The notes below the pieces were generated by a model. The model was not told the DNA's origin. It made no database searches and worked only from the letters and a program-made list of their open reading frames with translations. A stretch of 16,867 nt of DNA from Clostridiales bacterium UBA1775. GTDB taxonomy: Bacteria; Bacillota; Clostridia; Monoglobales; Firm-18. Shown in pieces: positions 5,402 to 14,454 of the stretch (position 1 is the stretch's first letter; each line of letters starts with the position of its first letter). The translations under genes and the position numbers were made by a program. The DNA lies in contig DCGP01000033.1 in NCBI GenBank assembly GCA_002314595.1, positions 1 to 16,867 on the forward strand, read 5' to 3'.

Positions 5402-8400
5402 ATGGAAAAACCTATGGTAAAACCTGCCCAGTATGGTAAAAACACAAGAATGAGTTACTCAAAAATAGGTGAATGCATCGAGATGCCAAACCTAATTGAG
5501 ATACAAAAAGACTCATACAAGTGGTTCTTATCCAACGGGTTGGCAGAGGTATTCAAAGACATGTGTATTACGGATTTTTCAGGCCGTTTGTTCCTTGAAT
5601 TCGTAGGCTACTCATTAGACAGTGAGCCTAAGTATTCTGTGGAAGAAAGCAAGGATAGAGATGCAACATACTCTACTGCTTTACGTGTGAAGGTTCGTCT
5701 TACAACAAAGGAAGATGCAGACTCAAATGTGGTTAAAGACATCAAGGAACAAGAATTGTTCATGGGTGATTTTCCACTAATGACAGACCAAGGTACATTT
5801 ATCATCAACGGTGCCGAGCGTGCAGTAGTTAGTCAGCTTGTTCGTGCTCCGGGTATCTATTACAAAAAAGAGTATGATAAATTAGGTGAGGAATTATTTG
5901 AAAACCAAGTTATTCCTAACCGTGGTGCTTGGATTGAATACGAAACAGATTCTAATAAGAATATTTCTGTTCGTATTGACAGAAACCGTAAGTTGCCTGT
6001 TTCTGTATTACTACGTGCTCTTGCAATTGTTAATACAGTTAAGCTTAATATTGACGGTACAGAAAAGTATGTTGAAATTAAAGCATACAACAATGGTTCT
6101 GACGCTGATATTATTGAAATGTTCGGTACAGAGCAACAGCTTATGATTTCACTTGAAAAGGATGCTTCTAAAACAAAGGACGAAGGTCTTGTTGAAATTT
6201 ATAAGAAGTTGCGTCCCGGTGAGCCTCCTACGGTAGAATCTGCCGAAAGTTTGTTTACTGCTTTGTTCTTTGACCAAAGACGTTACGACCTTGCTAAGGT
6301 TGGTAGATTTAAGTTTAATCGTAAGCTTGACATTTCAAAGAGAATTACAGGGCTTACTGTAAAAGAGGCAGTTGTTTCTCCTGTTACAGGTGAAATCCTT
6401 GCTGAAGCCGGTGAAATTCTTACAAGAGATAAGGCTGAACTTATTGAAAGAAATGACGTTAACAGAGTATTAGTCGATGTTGACGGAATCGAGCTTATTA
6501 TTTTCTCAAACAATATGGTTTATCTTGAAAACTATGTTGATGAAGCAATTGTTAATGAATTAGGTATTAAAGAAAAGGTTTATAAACCTATTTTAGATGC
6601 AATCATTGAAGAATGTGGCGATGATAAGGATAAGTTAAGGACTGCAATTGATGCAAATATTTCAGAGCTTATTCCTAAATATATTAGAACAGACGATATT
6701 TTGGCATCTGTAAACTATCATATTACACTTGCTTATGGTATCGGACTAACAGATGATATTGACCATTTGGGCAATCGTAGACTAAGATCTGTTGGTGAAT
6801 TGCTACAAAACCAATTTAGAATTGGTCTTGCTCGTATGGAACGTGTTGTTCGTGAAAGAATGAGTATTCAAGATGCTGATGCTCTTACACCACAATCACT
6901 AATTAACATTAGACCTGTTACAGCTGCTATTAAGGAATTCTTTGGTTCATCACAGTTGTCACAGTTTATGGACCAAACAAACCCACTTGCAGAGCTTACT
7001 CACAAGAGAAGACTTTCTGCATTAGGTCCGGGTGGTTTGTCAAGAGAACGTGCAGGATTTGAAGTCCGCGACGTACATCATACTCACTATGGACGTATGT
7101 GCCCTATCGAATCTCCTGAAGGCCCTAACATCGGTCTTATTTCTTCACTTTCAACATTTGCACGTGTAAATGAATACGGCTTTATTGAAACACCTTACAG
7201 ACGTGTTGACAAAGAAACAGGCGTTGTTACAATGGAAACACGCTATATGACAGCTGATGAAGAGGACGATTACGTAGTAGCTCAGGCTAACGAACCTCTT
7301 GACAAGGACGGCAGATTTGTTCACAAGAACGTTACTGCAAGATACAGAGATAAAATTCTTGAAGTTGAAGCAAAGAAAATCGATTATATGGACGTATCTC
7401 CTAAACAAATCGTTTCTGTTGCTACTGCTATGATTCCATTCCTTGAAAACGACGATGCTAACCGTGCTCTAATGGGTTCTAACATGCAACGTCAGGCTGT
7501 TCCGTTATTAAAGACAGAATCTCCTATTGTTGGTACAGGTATGGAATACAGAGCTGCTAAGGATTCAGGAGTTACTGTAATTGCCAAACATGACGGTGTT
7601 GTTAAAAGCGTTGATGCTACAACAATCGTTATAAAGACAAAAGACGGCGATGACACATATAAAATGCTTAAATTTAAGCGTTCAAACCAAAGCACATGTA
7701 TTAACCAAAAGCCTATTGTTTCAGAGGGTGAAAAGGTTAAGAAGGGTGATATTATTGCCGATGGCCCTGCAACAGACAATGGGGAAATCGCTTTGGGTAG
7801 AAATATTCTAATCGGATTTGTAACTTGGGAAGGTTACAACTACGAAGATGCTGTACTAATAAATGAAAAGCTTGTTAAGGAAGACAAGTTTACATCAATC
7901 CATATTGAAAAATATGAATGTGAATCAAGAGATACTAAACTTGGTACAGAAGAAATTACAAGAGATATTCCAAACGTTGGTGAAGATAGCCTACGTGATT
8001 TGGACGAAAGAGGTATCATTCGTGTTGGTGCCGAAGTACGTCCCGGTGATATTCTTGTTGGTAAGGTAACACCAAAGGGTGAAACAGAGCTTACAAGTGA
8101 AGAAAGACTTTTGAGAGCTATTTTCGGCGAAAAAGCAAGAGAAGTTAGAGATACTTCACTTCGTGTGCCTCATGGCGAAGCCGGTATTATTGTTGATGTG
8201 AAGATTTTCACACGTCAAAACGGCGATGAATTGCCACCCGGTGTAAACCAATTAGTAAGATGTTATATCGCTCAAAGACGTAAAATCAGCGTTGGTGATA
8301 AGATGGCCGGACGTCATGGTAACAAGGGTGTCGTTTCAAGAATTCTTCCTGAAGAGGATATGCCATTCCTACCGGATGGTACTCCACTTGAAATTGTACT

Positions 8401-9217
8401 TAACCCACTTGGCGTACCTTCACGTATGAACATCGGACAGGTATTGGAAGTACATCTTGGTTATGCAGCAAAGACACTTGGTTGGAAAATTGCAACTCCT
8501 GTATTTGACGGCGCTAACGAAGAAGATATTATGCAAACATTAGAATATGCAGGTCTTAACAGAGATGGTAAGACTGTATTATATGATGGTAGAACAGGTG
8601 AACCATTTGATAATCGTGTTACTGTCGGTTATATGCACTATCTAAAACTTCATCATCTTGTTGATGATAAGATTCATGCTCGTTCAACCGGTCCATACTC
8701 ACTTGTAACTCAACAGCCTTTGGGTGGTAAAGCTCAATTTGGTGGACAGAGATTCGGTGAAATGGAAGTTTGGGCTTTGGAAGCTTATGGTGCTGCATAC
8801 ACATTACAAGAAATATTGACTGTTAAGTCAGATGATGTTGTAGGACGTGTTAAGACTTACGAAGCAATTGTCAAGGGAGAAAATATCCCCACACCGGGTG
8901 TTCCTGAATCCTTTAAGGTGCTTATTAAGGAGCTTCAAAGCTTGATGCTTGATGTTAAGGTGCTTGACGAAAACGGCGAAGAAATTCCGATTCGTGAAAG
9001 TGTTGACGAGGAAGAAGAATTTATGCCTAAAAACCTTAACCTTGATGCAGAAATGCGCAGCGGTGAAGATGAAAACAACTTTGTTCCGGAAGGTTCATAT
9101 ACAATAGAAGATGACATTGTTGATCAAATTTTTAATGAACCTGAAGAAGATGAAGAAGACGAAGTTGATATGGATATTGACGATACAGACATTGATTTGG
9201 ATTTGGAAGACGAATAA
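5402..9217 (+). CDS. rpoB: DNA-directed RNA polymerase subunit beta, 1271 aa
   Basis: The beta subunit forms one side of the RNA polymerase active-site cleft and carries the rifampicin pocket. Recognisable parts include the RAPGIYY segment of the lobe, the rifampicin region at about 515-546 (GSSQLSQFMDQ... through RRLSALGPGGL), DDANRALMGSNMQRQAVPLL at about 684-703, and the catalytic-site GDKMAGRHGNKG at 965-976. Asp524, His534 and Ser539, equivalent to E. coli D516, H526 and S531, are the sensitive-type residues. The C-terminus ends in a strongly acidic tail, with 18 Asp/Glu in the last 26 residues. ATG 5402 is preferred over GTG 5390 because GAGGTG (5387-5392) then sits 9 bases upstream. 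rpoC follows after 55 bases without a terminator. rplJ and rplL, its usual upstream neighbours, are absent. Confidence 0.98.
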   Translation: MEKPMVKPAQYGKNTRMSYSKIGECIEMPNLIEIQKDSYKWFLSNGLAEVFKDMCITDFSGRLFLEFVGYSLDSEPKYSVEESKDRDATYSTALRVKVRLTTKEDADSNVVKDIKEQELFMGDFPLMTDQGTFIINGAERAVVSQLVRAPGIYYKKEYDKLGEELFENQVIPNRGAWIEYETDSNKNISVRIDRNRKLPVSVLLRALAIVNTVKLNIDGTEKYVEIKAYNNGSDADIIEMFGTEQQLMISLEKDASKTKDEGLVEIYKKLRPGEPPTVESAESLFTALFFDQRRYDLAKVGRFKFNRKLDISKRITGLTVKEAVVSPVTGEILAEAGEILTRDKAELIERNDVNRVLVDVDGIELIIFSNNMVYLENYVDEAIVNELGIKEKVYKPILDAIIEECGDDKDKLRTAIDANISELIPKYIRTDDILASVNYHITLAYGIGLTDDIDHLGNRRLRSVGELLQNQFRIGLARMERVVRERMSIQDADALTPQSLINIRPVTAAIKEFFGSSQLSQFMDQTNPLAELTHKRRLSALGPGGLSRERAGFEVRDVHHTHYGRMCPIESPEGPNIGLISSLSTFARVNEYGFIETPYRRVDKETGVVTMETRYMTADEEDDYVVAQANEPLDKDGRFVHKNVTARYRDKILEVEAKKIDYMDVSPKQIVSVATAMIPFLENDDANRALMGSNMQRQAVPLLKTESPIVGTGMEYRAAKDSGVTVIAKHDGVVKSVDATTIVIKTKDGDDTYKMLKFKRSNQSTCINQKPIVSEGEKVKKGDIIADGPATDNGEIALGRNILIGFVTWEGYNYEDAVLINEKLVKEDKFTSIHIEKYECESRDTKLGTEEITRDIPNVGEDSLRDLDERGIIRVGAEVRPGDILVGKVTPKGETELTSEERLLRAIFGEKAREVRDTSLRVPHGEAGIIVDVKIFTRQNGDELPPGVNQLVRCYIAQRRKISVGDKMAGRHGNKGVVSRILPEEDMPFLPDGTPLEIVLNPLGVPSRMNIGQVLEVHLGYAAKTLGWKIATPVFDGANEEDIMQTLEYAGLNRDGKTVLYDGRTGEPFDNRVTVGYMHYLKLHHLVDDKIHARSTGPYSLVTQQPLGGKAQFGGQRFGEMEVWALEAYGAAYTLQEILTVKSDDVVGRVKTYEAIVKGENIPTPGVPESFKVLIKELQSLMLDVKVLDENGEEIPIRESVDEEEEFMPKNLNLDAEMRSGEDENNFVPEGSYTIEDDIVDQIFNEPEEDEEDEVDMDIDDTDIDLDLEDE

Positions 9218-9272
9218 TAATCAAGTTTCAAAATTACGTATTAAATCCAAATAAAAGAAGGAGCTGAATAAC

Positions 9273-12200
9273 TTGTTAGAATTTAACAATTTCGAAGCAA
9301 TGCAAATCGGACTTGCATCACCTGAGAAAATTCGTGAATGGTCCCGTGGTGAAGTTAAAAAGCCCGAAACAATCAATTATAGAACTTTAAAACCTGAAAA
9401 AGACGGTCTTTTCTGTGAGCGTATTTTTGGTCCTACAAAGGACTGGGAATGTCATTGCGGGAAATACAAGAAAATCCGTTACAAAGGTATCGTTTGCGAC
9501 CGTTGCGGTGTTGAGGTTACAAAGGCAAAGGTACGTCGTGAAAGAATGGGACACATTGAACTTGCTGCCCCTGTTTCTCACATTTGGTATTTTAAGGGTA
9601 TTCCAAGCAGAATGGGACTTATTCTTGATATTTCACCAAGGTTGCTTGATAAAGTTTTATATTTTGCTTCATATATAGTAATAGACCCGGGTAAAACATT
9701 ACTTGAAAAGAAACAATTACTTTCCGAAAAGGAATATAAAGAAGCTCGTGAAAGATACGGCGACAAATTCGTTGCAGGAATGGGCGCCGAAGCAGTTCGC
9801 GACTTGTTAAAAGAAATTGACCTTGAAAGCTTGGCTGCTGAACTTCGTGAGGAATTAGCAGATTCAATAGGTCAAAAGAAAATCAAAATTATCAAGAGAC
9901 TTGAAGTTGTTGAGGCTTTTCTAAACAGCAACAACAAGCCTGAATGGATGATTATGGAGGTTGTTCCTGTTATTCCACCGGAAATCAGACCTATGGTACA
10001 ACTTGACGGTGGCAGATTTGCTACAAGTGATTTAAACGACTTGTACAGACGTGTTATTAACAGAAATAACAGATTAAAAAGATTATTGGAGCTTGGTGCT
10101 CCCGACCTTATTGTACGTAACGAAAAGCGTATGCTACAAGAGGCTGTTGATGCACTAATTGACAATGGCAGAAGAGGTAAGCCCGTTACCGGTCCGGGAA
10201 ACAGAGCTTTGAAATCTCTTTCAGATATGCTTAAAGGTAAGCAAGGTCGTTTTAGACAAAACTTACTTGGTAAGCGTGTTGACTACTCAGGTCGTTCAGT
10301 TATCGTTGTTGGTCCTGAACTTAAAATCTACCAATGTGGTCTTCCTAAGGAAATGGCTATTGAATTGTTCAAACCATTTGTTATGAAGAGGCTTGTAAAT
10401 GATGGCTCTGCCCATAACATCAAACAAGCAAAGAGAATGGTTGAAAAACAGGATTCTGAGATTTGGGATGTTTTAGAAGAAATTATCAGAGAACATCCGG
10501 TGTTCCTAAACCGTGCTCCAACACTTCACAGACTTGGTATTCAAGCATTTGAACCAATTTTGGTTGAAGGTAGAGCATTAAAGCTTCATCCGTTGGTATG
10601 TACAGCTTTTAATGCCGACTTCGATGGAGACCAGATGGCTGTTCACGTTCCCCTTTCAGTTGAAGCTCAAGCCGAAGCAAGATTCCTTATGCTTTCAGCA
10701 AACAACCTATTAAAGCCTCAGGATGGTAAGCCGGTTACTGTTCCTACACAGGATATGGTACTTGGTTCATACTACCTAAGCTTATATAAGGAAAAGGAAA
10801 TCGGCGAAGGCAAAGTATTTATGTCAGAAGATGAAGTATTGCTTGCATATAATGCAAAGGCAATTACTCTTCATTCTATTATAAAATTAAGAAAAACTGC
10901 AGAATATAATGGCAAGAAATACACAGGTATCATTCAAACTACTTGCGGACGTATAATATTCAACAACGTTGTTCCTCAAAACTTAGGATTTGTTGATAGA
11001 AGTAATATCGATAACGTTTTAGATTACGAAATTGATGTTAAGACAAAGCCTGCTACAGATGCTGAAGCAAAGAAATTTGCTAAGTATGAAAAGGCAGTTG
11101 CAGAGGGCAAAAAGGTTGACTACATCAGCCCGGAAACATATATGAAGAAGGTTTTGATTGACGAGGACGGCAACAGAACTGAAAAATATTTTGTAATTAC
11201 TGACAGAAACTTGGTTGGTAAAAAGACCTTGGGTAAGATTATCGACAAGTGTATTGCTGTATTTGATATGACAAAGACAGCTGAGGTTTTGGATAACTTA
11301 AAGGCTTTGGGCTTTAGGTATTCAACAAAGGGCGCTATTACTATTTCGGTTAGTGATATTGAAATTCCGGAAGAAAAGGCTCAATATTTATCCGAAGCTG
11401 AAGAAACTATTGAAAAGATTACAAAGCAATACAGAAGAGGTCTTATGACTGATGACGAACGTTATGTTCAAGTTATCAATACTTGGAATGAAACAAGTAC
11501 AAAGGTTACAGATGCTCTTATGAGTAAACTTGACCAGTACAATCCAATCTTTATGATGGCTGATTCAGGTGCCCGTGGTAGTGTCAACCAGATTAGACAG
11601 CTTGCTGCTATGCGTGGCCTTATGGCTAATACATCAGGTCGTGCCGTAGAAATTCCGATTAGAGCTAATTTCCGTGAAGGTCTAAATGTTTTGGAATACT
11701 TTATTTCAACTCACGGTGCTCGTAAAGGTCTTGCAGATACAGCTTTAAGAACTGCCGATTCAGGTTATATGACAAGGCGTCTTGTTGACGTAGCACAAGA
11801 CCTTATCATTCGTGCAGAGGATTGCGGAACTGATGAATATATCACAGTTACAGCAATTAAAGATGGCAACGAGCTTATTGAAAAACTTGAAGATCGTCTT
11901 GAAGGCAGATACACAGTTGAAGATGTTGTTAACCCTGAAACAGGCGAAGTTATTATCGGTAAAGACGAACTTATGGACGCAAAGATTGCTGCAAAGATTG
12001 TTGCGGCAGGCATTACAGAAGTTAAGATTCGTTCAGTATTAAAATGTAAACTTGCAAGTGGTGTTTGTGCAAGATGTTACGGTTCTAACCTTGCTATTGC
12101 AGGTAAAATTAACATCGGTGAATCAGTTGGTATTATTGCAGCTCAATCAATCGGCGAACCCGGTACACAGCTTACAATGAGAACATTCCATACCGGTGGT

Positions 12201-12965
12201 GTTGCTCAGGCAGAAGATATTACACAAGGTCTTCCTCGTGTAGAAGAATTGTTTGAAGCAAGAAAGCCAAAAGGTTTGGCAGTTATTGCTGAAATCGGCG
12301 GAAGAGTTGCTATTGAAGAAATCAAAAACAAGAGAAAAGAAATTAAGATATTTAATGATGACACAGGTGAAGCAGTTTCATATCCTATTTCTTATGGTTC
12401 AAGAATTAAGGTTGAAGAAGGTCAAGTGGTTGAGCCCGGTGATGAATTAACAGAAGGTTCAGTTAACCCACATGATATCTTGAAGATTAAAGGCGTTACA
12501 GCTGTTCAAAATTACTTGATTCAAGAAGTTCAACGTGTTTACAGACTACAAGGTGTTGATATTAACGACCGACACGTTGAGGTTATCGTTCGTCAAATGA
12601 TGCGTAAAGTTCGTATTGATGAACCGGGTGATACAAAGTTACTTTCAGGCTCGTTAGTTGATATTAACATAGTAAGAACTGAAAACGAAGCACTTGAAGA
12701 AGGTATGACTCCTGCAACCTACACTTATGAGCTACTTGGTATCACAAAGGCTTCTCTTGCAACGGATTCATTCTTGTCAGCTGCATCATTCCAAGAAACA
12801 ACAAGAGTTCTTACAGATGCTGCTATTAAAGGTAAAATTGATCCTCTTATGGGTCTTAAAGAAAACGTTATTATTGGTAAACTTATTCCGGCAGGTACAG
12901 GTATGCCACAGTACAGAAATGTAGATGTTGAAAAATCTCCTGCTACTGCTGAAATAGAAGAATAA
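9273..12965 (+). CDS. rpoC: DNA-directed RNA polymerase subunit beta', 1230 aa
   Basis: The largest polymerase subunit, which supplies the catalytic magnesium site. The N-terminal zinc-binding module has Cys60, Cys62, Cys75 and Cys78. The active-site NADFDGD is at 447-453, with Asp449, Asp451 and Asp453 as metal ligands. A second zinc site uses Cys851, Cys925, Cys932 and Cys935. The trigger-loop region carries GESVGIIAAQSIGEPGTQLT. The length is close to the roughly 1200 residues usual in Firmicutes, with no large insertion. It starts at TTG with AAGGAG (9258-9263) 9 bases upstream; a TTG start is common for this gene in the phylum. It is co-transcribed with rpoB. No hairpin terminator follows; instead a new promoter begins 9 bases after the stop. 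Confidence 0.98.
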   Translation: MLEFNNFEAMQIGLASPEKIREWSRGEVKKPETINYRTLKPEKDGLFCERIFGPTKDWECHCGKYKKIRYKGIVCDRCGVEVTKAKVRRERMGHIELAAPVSHIWYFKGIPSRMGLILDISPRLLDKVLYFASYIVIDPGKTLLEKKQLLSEKEYKEARERYGDKFVAGMGAEAVRDLLKEIDLESLAAELREELADSIGQKKIKIIKRLEVVEAFLNSNNKPEWMIMEVVPVIPPEIRPMVQLDGGRFATSDLNDLYRRVINRNNRLKRLLELGAPDLIVRNEKRMLQEAVDALIDNGRRGKPVTGPGNRALKSLSDMLKGKQGRFRQNLLGKRVDYSGRSVIVVGPELKIYQCGLPKEMAIELFKPFVMKRLVNDGSAHNIKQAKRMVEKQDSEIWDVLEEIIREHPVFLNRAPTLHRLGIQAFEPILVEGRALKLHPLVCTAFNADFDGDQMAVHVPLSVEAQAEARFLMLSANNLLKPQDGKPVTVPTQDMVLGSYYLSLYKEKEIGEGKVFMSEDEVLLAYNAKAITLHSIIKLRKTAEYNGKKYTGIIQTTCGRIIFNNVVPQNLGFVDRSNIDNVLDYEIDVKTKPATDAEAKKFAKYEKAVAEGKKVDYISPETYMKKVLIDEDGNRTEKYFVITDRNLVGKKTLGKIIDKCIAVFDMTKTAEVLDNLKALGFRYSTKGAITISVSDIEIPEEKAQYLSEAEETIEKITKQYRRGLMTDDERYVQVINTWNETSTKVTDALMSKLDQYNPIFMMADSGARGSVNQIRQLAAMRGLMANTSGRAVEIPIRANFREGLNVLEYFISTHGARKGLADTALRTADSGYMTRRLVDVAQDLIIRAEDCGTDEYITVTAIKDGNELIEKLEDRLEGRYTVEDVVNPETGEVIIGKDELMDAKIAAKIVAAGITEVKIRSVLKCKLASGVCARCYGSNLAIAGKINIGESVGIIAAQSIGEPGTQLTMRTFHTGGVAQAEDITQGLPRVEELFEARKPKGLAVIAEIGGRVAIEEIKNKRKEIKIFNDDTGEAVSYPISYGSRIKVEEGQVVEPGDELTEGSVNPHDILKIKGVTAVQNYLIQEVQRVYRLQGVDINDRHVEVIVRQMMRKVRIDEPGDTKLLSGSLVDINIVRTENEALEEGMTPATYTYELLGITKASLATDSFLSAASFQETTRVLTDAAIKGKIDPLMGLKENVIIGKLIPAGTGMPQYRNVDVEKSPATAEIEE

Positions 12966-12973
12966 ATAACCTA

Positions 12974-13002
12974 TTGACATATTGCAAATATTATGTTAAT
13001 AT
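12974..13002 (+). promoter_or_regulatory. Internal promoter driving the L7Ae-like gene and the str cluster
   Basis: A consensus TTGACA (12974-12979), a 17-base spacer and TAATAT (12997-13002) preceded by TG at 12994-12995 (extended -10) lie in the short gap after rpoC. The predicted transcript starts around 13009, at or within the ribosome binding site GGAGGT (13008-13013), which is unusually close, so the exact start may differ by a few bases. Confidence 0.6.
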
Positions 13003-13022
13003 ATTTTGGAGGTCGCCTAAAA

Positions 13023-13265
13023 ATGTTAAGTGATCTGGAATGCCCCAATAAGGTAGTCGGATTAAAACAAACTATTCGTGCTATTGATGAGGGGAAAGTT
13101 TCAAAAGTGTTTTTAGCAAAGGATGTTTCTTCGGATATTTACAATAAAATATCAGTGAAATGTCAAAAAAACGGAATAGAAATTGAGTATGTTGAACGTA
13201 TGAAGGATATGGGAGATGTATGCAAAATTGACGTTCCGGCAGCTGTTGCTGCAATTTTATGTTAA
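13023..13265 (+). CDS. rplGB: L7Ae-like ribosomal/K-turn RNA-binding protein (YbxF type), 80 aa
   Basis: A small protein of the L7Ae/L30e/Gadd45 fold, the bacterial YbxF group, which binds kink-turn RNA and is found on ribosomes. Visible family features are the VVGLKQTIRAIDEGKVSKVFLAKDV opening (in two parts, basic helix then strand), the central helix with KISVKCQKNGIEIEYV, and the closing MGDVCKIDVPAAVAAIL. The length matches the roughly 82 residues of the Bacillus homologue, and its place between rpoC and rpsL is the conserved Firmicutes position. The start at 13023 has GGAGGT (13008-13013) 9 bases upstream. An in-frame ATG 30 bases earlier lies in the promoter -10 region and is rejected. 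Its exact physiological role remains unknown in the family. Confidence 0.92.
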   Translation: MLSDLECPNKVVGLKQTIRAIDEGKVSKVFLAKDVSSDIYNKISVKCQKNGIEIEYVERMKDMGDVCKIDVPAAVAAILC

Positions 13266-13270
13266 TGCTT

Positions 13271-13298
13271 TATGAAAGGGATTAACCTCCCTTTCGTA
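13271..13298 (+). other. Stem-loop between the L7Ae-like gene and rpsL
   Basis: TATGAAAGGGA (13271-13281) pairs with TCCCTTTCGTA (13288-13298), 11 bp including one G-U, with a 6-base loop. No run of T follows, so it is more likely an mRNA processing or stability element, or a weak terminator, than a full stop. It leaves the rpsL ribosome binding site, an unusually complete AGGAGGTGA (13322-13330), free. Confidence 0.5.
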
Positions 13299-13335
13299 AA
13301 TTCATTATATATATTATAAATAGGAGGTGAAATAG

Positions 13336-13755
13336 TTGCCAACATTTAATCAGCTTGTAAGAACAGGTCGTGAAACTGCTGTAAAAAAATCAACAGCTCC
13401 TGCCTTACTAAAAGGATTTAACTCACTTAAAAAGAAAGCCACAGACCAAAGCTCTCCACAAAAGAGAGGCGTTTGTACAGTAGTTAAAACCATGACACCT
13501 AAAAAGCCTAACTCAGCTCTTCGTAAAATTGCCAGAGTTCGTCTTACTAATGGTATCGAGGTATCTGCTTACATTCCGGGTATGGGTCATAACATCCAAG
13601 AACATAGCGTTGTTTTGATTCGTGGCGGTAGAGTTAAGGACCTTCCGGGTGTTAGATACCATATTATTCGCGGTACATTAGATGCTGCCGGCGTAGGTGA
13701 TCGTCGTCAAGCTCGTAGCCGTTATGGTGCTAAGAAGCCAAAAGAAGGTAAGTAA
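13336..13755 (+). CDS. rpsL: 30S ribosomal protein S12, 139 aa
   Basis: S12 sits at the decoding centre and controls accuracy of tRNA selection. The protein opens MPTFNQLVRTGRE and has the Gram-positive insertion before SPQKRGVCT. It carries the loop TPKKPNSALRK (54-64) and the segment GGRVKDLPGVRYH (97-109), which hold the residues contacting the A site. Lys56 and Lys101, equivalent to E. coli K42 and K87, are the streptomycin-sensitive form. The length is normal for Firmicutes. It starts with TTG, placed by an extended AGGAGGTGA ribosome binding site (13322-13330) and by the family's MPT N-terminus. It is followed by a 159-base structured spacer before rpsG. Confidence 0.98.
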   Translation: MPTFNQLVRTGRETAVKKSTAPALLKGFNSLKKKATDQSSPQKRGVCTVVKTMTPKKPNSALRKIARVRLTNGIEVSAYIPGMGHNIQEHSVVLIRGGRVKDLPGVRYHIIRGTLDAAGVGDRRQARSRYGAKKPKEGK

Positions 13756-13914
13756 TCAGTAAAATCTCGTACCATGGTGTACGAAACAAATCACATTTAT
13801 TATGGTGCGTTTTCACCGTGGTATATTTATATATATCCTGAAATGCGCGCTGACGCAATTCATAGTAGTTGCGAGTACCTGTGATAATCATTTATCATGA
13901 AGGAGGGAAGTAAA
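13756..13914 (+). promoter_or_regulatory. Structured rpsL-rpsG spacer, candidate S7 autoregulatory RNA
   Basis: Four local hairpins fit. These are TCGTAC/GTACGA (13767-13772 with 13779-13784), GGTG/CACC (13804-13807 with 13814-13817), CGCAATT/AGTTGCG (13854-13860 with 13867-13873, one G-U), and GTGATAA/TTATCAT (13881-13887 with 13892-13898). The last ends two bases before the rpsG ribosome binding site AAGGAGGG (13900-13907). The first two are exclusive with a 10-bp pairing of TACCATGGTG (13770-13779) with CACCGTGGTA (13814-13823). In E. coli the S12-S7 spacer is where S7 represses translation; the parallel here is inferred. No T-tract terminator and no convincing promoter was seen. Confidence 0.45.
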
Positions 13915-14385
13915 GTGCCAAGAAGAGGTTTTGTTCCAAAGAGAGATGTGTTACCTGATCCATTATACGGAAATAAGATTGTAACACGTTTAATTAACAA
14001 TATTATGCTTGACGGTAAAAAGGGTGTTGCTCAAAAAATCGTTTATGATGCATTTGATATCGTAAAAGAAAAGACTTCAAAAGACCCTGTTGAGGTTTTT
14101 GAAGAAGCTATGAACAACATTATGCCATTACTTGAAGTTAAAGCTCGCCGTGTAGGTGGTGCTAACTATCAAGTACCTATGGAAGTTCGTCCTGAAAGAC
14201 GTCAAACATTAGGCCTACGTTGGTTAACAACATATTCACGTGCAAGAGGCGAAAGAACTATGTGCGAAAGACTTGCAGGGGAAATTTTAGATGCTGTTAA
14301 CGGTACAGGCGGTGCTGTTAAAAAGCGTGAAGATACTCACAAAATGGCTGAAGCTAATAAGGCTTTTGCACATTATCGTTGGTAA
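13915..14385 (+). CDS. rpsG: 30S ribosomal protein S7, 156 aa
   Basis: S7 is a primary 16S rRNA binding protein that starts assembly of the 30S head and lies near the E site. The sequence opens MPRRGFVPKRDVLPDPLYG, has MLDGKKG and VKARRVGGANYQVPMEVRP, and ends DTHKMAEANKAFAHYRW, all hallmarks of the family. The length of 156 equals that of the Bacillus protein. The start is GTG at 13915, set by the family's MPR N-terminus and by AAGGAGGG (13900-13907) 7 bases upstream. An in-frame ATG at 13897 would add six residues and would use up the ribosome binding site, so it is rejected. The upstream spacer may let S7 control its own synthesis. Confidence 0.98.
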   Translation: MPRRGFVPKRDVLPDPLYGNKIVTRLINNIMLDGKKGVAQKIVYDAFDIVKEKTSKDPVEVFEEAMNNIMPLLEVKARRVGGANYQVPMEVRPERRQTLGLRWLTTYSRARGERTMCERLAGEILDAVNGTGGAVKKREDTHKMAEANKAFAHYRW

Positions 14386-14397
14386 TTTCAAAATTTG

Positions 14398-14424
14398 CGG
14401 TGTATTTTTATGCACCGATATAAT
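14398..14424 (+). promoter_or_regulatory. Hairpin and possible weak promoter before fusA
   Basis: CGGTGTA (14398-14404) pairs with TGCACCG (14411-14417), one G-U, around a T-rich loop, and a perfect TATAAT follows at 14419-14424. The only -35 partner, TTGCGG (14395-14400) at 18 bases, matches 3 of 6. The hairpin lacks a T tail on this strand. It may be an mRNA element, a weak internal promoter, or neither. Confidence 0.3.
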
Positions 14425-14454
14425 AGTTTAGTAATCCGGAAAGGAGGAAAATAA

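Noticed and set aside
6944..7042. Possible rifampicin-resistance change in rpoB
   Set aside because: The Asp, His and Ser positions equivalent to E. coli 516, 526 and 531 all carry the usual sensitive residues.
12993..13022. Earlier ATG for the L7Ae-like protein
   Set aside because: It overlaps the promoter -10 region, and the added residues include the ribosome binding site.
13352..13755. Possible streptomycin-resistance change in rpsL
   Set aside because: Both lysines equivalent to E. coli K42 and K87 are present.
13897..13914. Earlier ATG for S7
   Set aside because: The six added residues would be encoded by the ribosome binding site itself; the family starts MPR at the GTG.
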